DNA of 64,000 nt from Aequorivita sublithincola DSM 14238 (GTDB taxonomy: Bacteria; Bacteroidota; Bacteroidia; Flavobacteriales; Flavobacteriaceae), in NCBI RefSeq assembly GCF_000265385.1, contig NC_018013.1:833001-897000 (forward strand). Reading direction: 5' to 3'. Of this stretch, positions 61,165 through 64,000 are shown in pieces. The position numbers and the translations under genes were made by a program. Below the pieces are notes generated by a model that saw only the letters and a list, made by a program, of their open reading frames with translations, had not been told where the DNA came from and did not search any database. Within the stretch, counting starts at the first letter, position 1; each line of letters starts with the position of its first letter.

Positions 61165-61398
61165 TTAGGCGTTTTCCTTTTCACGAGCCTTTTTTCGGCT
61201 TCTATAAATGGCATAGCCAACGCCACCAACGAGTACGTAAGGAAAAATCATCAAGTAAACAATCCCATTGTTTATGCCCTTGGCTGCTTGTCCTCCTTCT
61301 TCGCTTTCCAAAACCGCGCGGCACATAGCGCATTGGGCTTCTGCGGGAATTACAATTATTAAAAGAAGGACTATGGTAAGAAGAATTTTAATTTTCAT
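61165..61398 (-). CDS. Small membrane protein with a CxxC motif
   Basis: 77 residues from ATG 61398 (MKIKILL); an in-frame TTG precedes it. Signal sequence or first membrane segment (residues 3-20), then QCAMCRAVLES with a CxxC pair close to the membrane, a second membrane segment (about 44-65, GIVYLMIFPYVLVGGVGYAIY) and a basic tail. It follows the DUF420 gene, as in cytochrome oxidase assembly regions. A copper- or heme-related role is only inferred. Confidence 0.7.
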   Translation of the reverse strand: MKIKILLTIVLLLIIVIPAEAQCAMCRAVLESEEGGQAAKGINNGIVYLMIFPYVLVGGVGYAIYRSRKKAREKENA

Positions 61399-61470
61399 AA
61401 TCAAAGTTTCTAGTTTCTTGTTTCTATTGTTTCAGGTTTTGAGCTTTTTTCTGAAAACTACCGCTTCTAA

Positions 61471-61998
61471 TTAATAGTAAGGTGAAATCATTATATAAAC
61501 AACTACGCCGCTTATTGCAACATATAACCAAAGTGGATAGGTAATTCTGGCAATTTTGCGGTGTTTATAAAACTGTCCTGAAATGGCGCGAACATACGTT
61601 ATCAATACAAAAGGTATAACGATGATGGACAATAAAATATGCGTTATGAGGATAAAAAAATATATATATTTCAATATTCCTTCACCTCCATAAGTGGTTG
61701 AATCTGAAGTCATATGATAAATTATATACAATATCAAAAACAATACGGAACAACCAATTGCGGTTTTCATTAAGCGTTCGTGCAGTTTTCTGTTTCCCTT
61801 TCTAATCTGAAAAACCGCCGTAACTAAAATCAGAGCCGTTATACCGTTAATAGTTGCATAAATGGGTGGCAAAAAGCCCAAACGTTCTACTCCTGGAATT
61901 TTTACAGAAAACAATGCAGCAACCGCCAAAGGAATTGTAATGGAAAGAATCCATATCCAAACATTGTACTTTTTTGAATTTCCGGCTGAACTTTGCAT
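61471..61998 (-). CDS. DUF420 membrane protein
   Basis: 175 residues with about five membrane segments and the DUF420 pattern: LPPIYATINGITALILVTAVF, RKLHERLMKTAIGCSVLFLILYIIYH and FFILITHILLSIIVIPFVLITYVRA carry conserved His and Asn positions. DUF420 genes stand beside SCO1 and cytochrome oxidase genes in many bacteria, which suggests a role in oxidase assembly or heme handling. It follows SCO1 by 3 bp. Confidence 0.87.
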   Translation of the reverse strand: MQSSAGNSKKYNVWIWILSITIPLAVAALFSVKIPGVERLGFLPPIYATINGITALILVTAVFQIRKGNRKLHERLMKTAIGCSVLFLILYIIYHMTSDSTTYGGEGILKYIYFFILITHILLSIIVIPFVLITYVRAISGQFYKHRKIARITYPLWLYVAISGVVVYIMISPYY

Positions 61999-62001
61999 TG
62001 G

Positions 62002-62625
62002 TTATAAAAGATTTTTGATGTCTTCTTTTAGCATTTGAAGTTGTTTATCGTCCAGACCATCGTAATAAACCATTGGATTTTCATTCTCGTCCTTTCGTGA
62101 ACGAATGTTGCCATTTTGGTCTATCAATGCGAAAAAGCCAGAATGCTCAAAACCGCCCTCTTCTTCGGAGGCGTCGCCTACATAGAGGTTAAAACCTTCA
62201 TTAGCAAGTTTGAATATTGATTCCTTTTCACCAGTCAATAAATGCCATTGTGGTTTTGTTATTCCTTTGGTTTTAGCGTATTCTTTTAAAACTTCAGGAG
62301 TGTCGTGCTCTGGATCTATGGAAAATGAGGCCATTCCAACCTTAGGATTGCCCAGAAATTCATTTTGAATTTTAATCATGTTTTCGGTCATAATCGGGCA
62401 AATGCTGGGACAGGTAGTGAAGAAAAATTCAACTACATAAACCTTCCCATCGTAATCTTTATTGGTAATTGTTTTTCCGTGTTGGTCAGTAAAACTGAAA
62501 TCCGGCACAGTACCAATGGTTTCAAGATCTGCTTTTGAAACGGTGTTCACTATTTTCGGCACCGCCCAAATTCCAAAAACCAATATGATTAATGAAATAC
62601 CTATGTATGAATAATTCTTTTTCAT
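62002..62625 (-). CDS. SCO1/SenC-family copper chaperone
   Basis: 207 residues. N-terminal membrane anchor (residues 6-24), thioredoxin-like fold with the copper-binding CPSICP motif (CxxxC) in FFTTCPSICPIMTENM and the conserved His in GGFEHSGFFALID. It delivers copper to the CuA site of cytochrome c oxidase. It lies between DUF420 and a thioredoxin-like gene on the same strand. Confidence 0.93.
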   Translation of the reverse strand: MKKNYSYIGISLIILVFGIWAVPKIVNTVSKADLETIGTVPDFSFTDQHGKTITNKDYDGKVYVVEFFFTTCPSICPIMTENMIKIQNEFLGNPKVGMASFSIDPEHDTPEVLKEYAKTKGITKPQWHLLTGEKESIFKLANEGFNLYVGDASEEEGGFEHSGFFALIDQNGNIRSRKDENENPMVYYDGLDDKQLQMLKEDIKNLL

Positions 62626-62682
62626 TTTTTAGTTGATGTTTAATATTTAGGATGTCCGAAATTTTAAACCGCTCGATTTCAG

Positions 62683-62704
62683 GGCGCGCGATGAATCGCG
62701 CGCC
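62683..62704. repeat. GC-rich palindrome GGCGCGCGA-TGAA-TCGCGCGCC
   Basis: Perfect 9-bp arms with a 4-nt loop in the 81-bp space between the thioredoxin-like gene and SCO1. The alternating CG tract stands out in this AT-rich sequence, and no T tract follows. It looks like a dispersed REP-type palindrome. Confidence 0.75.
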
Positions 62705-62706
62705 TA

Positions 62707-63351
62707 CTAGATTTCACGATTAGATTTATATTTTTTTAGCGCACGTCTGTATTCTGCTAAAAGCACTTTTACGTCGTCGCTCATTTTGTTGTTTATTTCG
62801 GCGATGTTGCTGGAATCAAAACCATACATCGCGCCTTCTTTATCGTCAGCTTTTCTTCCGCGGAGACTTCGTTCTTTGTCAATTATAAAAACATAAGGCG
62901 TAGATTCGTTGGAATCTAACGTAAGGTTGGAATTAAGCGATTGAAAAACAAGATTTATGTTTTCATCAGAACCAAAGGCGAAGAACCAAGCATCCGTGGG
63001 TGCGATTTGTTTTAGTTTTTGTTCGATGCTTTCGGCTTGTGATTCCGTGCCCTCTGGCAAAAGGATTACAAACTGAAATTCATTAAACTCGTGATTCTTG
63101 CTGTATATTTTTTGGGCTAAATTGTAGGCATAAGCTCTATGAGCTTCCAAATCACTTCCAAAAAAACCTAAAACGGTAATGCGGTTTTCTAGTTGAACTG
63201 GTTTTCCTTCTAGGGTTTTAAAACCATCCAATTCAGCAACTGAAGGAGTTAAAATAGGCAATGGCTTAAAATAATTGGTGCTCATTGCGAAAAAAACGTA
63301 TGCCGTTATAGGCAGTATAAACAGGATGCCGAGGACTATATACTTCTTCAT
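62707..63351 (-). CDS. Membrane-anchored thioredoxin-like protein of oxidase assembly context
   Basis: 214 residues. N-terminal membrane segment (residues 4-22). The fold pattern ENRITVLGFFGSDLEAHRAYAYNLAQKIY resembles a thioredoxin/SCO strand-helix start, but the CxxC site is replaced by GSDLE, so it has no redox or copper Cys. STPYVFIIDKERSLRGRK later matches the strand before the cis-Pro region. It heads the SCO1/DUF420 run, so it is probably an assembly or structural partner. Family uncertain. Confidence 0.7.
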   Translation of the reverse strand: MKKYIVLGILFILPITAYVFFAMSTNYFKPLPILTPSVAELDGFKTLEGKPVQLENRITVLGFFGSDLEAHRAYAYNLAQKIYSKNHEFNEFQFVILLPEGTESQAESIEQKLKQIAPTDAWFFAFGSDENINLVFQSLNSNLTLDSNESTPYVFIIDKERSLRGRKADDKEGAMYGFDSSNIAEINNKMSDDVKVLLAEYRRALKKYKSNREI

Positions 63352-63397
63352 TTTTACACTTATTTCTCCGCTGCCAAAAGAGCGGCAGGCTGGTTTG

Positions 63398-63428
63398 CAA
63401 AAATACAGGGTAAAAGGGGGTTGGGCAA
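63398..63428 (-). promoter_or_regulatory. Promoter of the oxidase assembly operon
   Basis: Minus strand: TTG (63426-63428), 20-nt spacer, TATTTTTG (63398-63405), both fitting the phylum consensus. The leader of about 40 nt contains a short hairpin (CCGCT...AGCGG, about 63368-63385). Confidence 0.6.
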
Positions 63429-63464
63429 TGTTTTGGGTGTTAATTTTGTTTATATTAGCTTATT

Positions 63465-63647
63465 ATGAATTTAAACCAAATCGGCAACGTTGGAGTATTA
63501 AACGGCAATGTTACCATAACACCAAAAGATTCTCTAGGAATCAATAACCCTACATTAATAAATGATTTGGATCCGGGTCTTTATAATATTAAAGAAAATT
63601 ATGATGATGGAGCCATAAAAGAAAACGTTATCTTTAAGGAAAATTAA
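63465..63647 (+). CDS. Small protein of unknown function (60 residues)
   Basis: Opens MNLNQIGNVGVLNGNVTITP, with no signal peptide. Several Asn, Asp and Gly; ends KENVIFKEN. It has a possible promoter region upstream and a strong hairpin terminator directly after it, which supports real expression. It does not match a family I know. It could be a regulatory or phase-linked small protein, but that is speculation. Confidence 0.45.
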   Translation: MNLNQIGNVGVLNGNVTITPKDSLGINNPTLINDLDPGLYNIKENYDDGAIKENVIFKEN

Positions 63648-63662
63648 AAACGAATATTAATG

Positions 63663-63698
63663 ATACAGCTCTCAAAATCTATTGGGGGCTGTATTTTT
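63663..63698 (+). terminator. Terminator after the small ORF
   Basis: 13-bp stem with three G-U pairs (ATACAGCTCTCAA with TTGGGGGCTGTAT), 6-nt loop, followed by five T. It separates the small ORF from the FG-GAP gene. Confidence 0.7.
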
Positions 63699-63716
63699 AT
63701 AAAAAATTAAGAAATA

Positions 63717-64000
63717 ATGAAGAAAATACTTTTAATATTATTGCCATTCGTTTTCTTAAATGCCTATTCACAATTTGGCCCACAAAGGATAATTACGTTA
63801 GAATCTGGGACAGTAAATAGTGCCTATACAGTGGATATAGATGGAGACGGAGACAAAGATATTGTAACATCATGTAGATCTGGAGATTTTAACGTCGGGT
63901 GGCTTGAGAATTTAGACGGTAAGGGAAATTTTGGCCCTCCACATACTATCGTGAATAATTTATTTGGACAAAGTTATTCAGTATATGCAGCTGATTTAGA
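63717..64000 (+). CDS. FG-GAP/VCBS-repeat secreted protein, cut by the window edge
   Basis: 94 complete codons are visible. Signal peptide MKKILLILLPFVFLNAYSQ; then a repeat unit with the Ca-binding DIDGDGDKDIVT motif, WLENLDGKGNFGP, and the start of a second unit (YSVYAADL). Such proteins often carry a T9SS C-terminal signal, which would be beyond the window. Function is not determined. Confidence 0.85.
   Translation, partial: MKKILLILLPFVFLNAYSQFGPQRIITLESGTVNSAYTVDIDGDGDKDIVTSCRSGDFNVGWLENLDGKGNFGPPHTIVNNLFGQSYSVYAADL

Noticed and set aside
1..64000. tRNA, rRNA, insertion sequences or integrase genes
   Set aside because: Reading for cloverleaf ends, rRNA landmarks and transposase motifs found nothing convincing; a dedicated search was not possible.

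Overview
The window looks like the chromosome of a Bacteroidota, class Flavobacteriia. It is AT-rich, and several promoters carry the phylum-type -7 element TAnnTTTG instead of a sigma70 -10 box. It holds type IX secretion parts (a PorG-like protein, a PorP/SprF-like protein, and a giant adhesin with a type B C-terminal sorting domain). The gene order nadK-porG-uppS-bamA-ompH-ompH-murI, a folK/deoxynucleoside kinase fusion, and MacB/HlyD/TolC and SCO1/DUF420 operons fit the same group. I saw no rRNA, tRNA, CRISPR array, insertion sequence or prophage, and I do not name a genus.

Layout. 0-1 kb: a RES/Xre toxin-antitoxin pair. 1-4.3 kb: a polyamine operon of arginine decarboxylase, agmatinase and a deoxyhypusine/homospermidine synthase-like enzyme. 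4.7-12.7 kb: single housekeeping genes (a pseudouridine synthase-like protein lacking its catalytic Asp, folK-dNK, an AsmA-like protein, DUF2797, GH3-like, a small lipoprotein). 12.8-16.7 kb: clpX, clpP, trigger factor and a small membrane protein. 16.8-22.9 kb: an SGNH hydrolase with a FadL-type porin, an alpha/beta hydrolase, a GMC oxidoreductase gene broken by one stop codon, and pdxJ. 23-31.2 kb: the envelope operon from a CBS protein and nadK to murI. 31.2-36.9 kb: a gamma-carbonic anhydrase-like protein, a LytTR regulator with a TPR histidine kinase, and a VWA lipoprotein. 37-46.6 kb: a PorP/SprF-like protein and a 2823-residue repeat adhesin. 46.6-52.8 kb: Nfu, dodecin, a YyaL-like lipoprotein, an MscS channel and two tandem paralogs of unknown function. 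52.8-61 kb: tsaB and a seven-gene ABC efflux cluster. 61-63.4 kb: a set of likely cytochrome oxidase assembly genes. 63.4-64 kb: a small unknown ORF and the start of an FG-GAP protein.

The genes most worth attention are the adhesin (about 20 units of about 100 residues, with a six-unit block duplicated), the broken GMC gene, folK-dNK with no usual start codon for its conserved N-terminus, and the pseudouridine synthase-like protein with Gly in place of Asp. Several intergenic spaces carry degenerate tandem repeats of different sequence but a shared period near 7 nt. Others carry long GC-rich palindromes without T tracts, resembling REP-type elements. These intergenic repeats are the best candidates here for something not well described.
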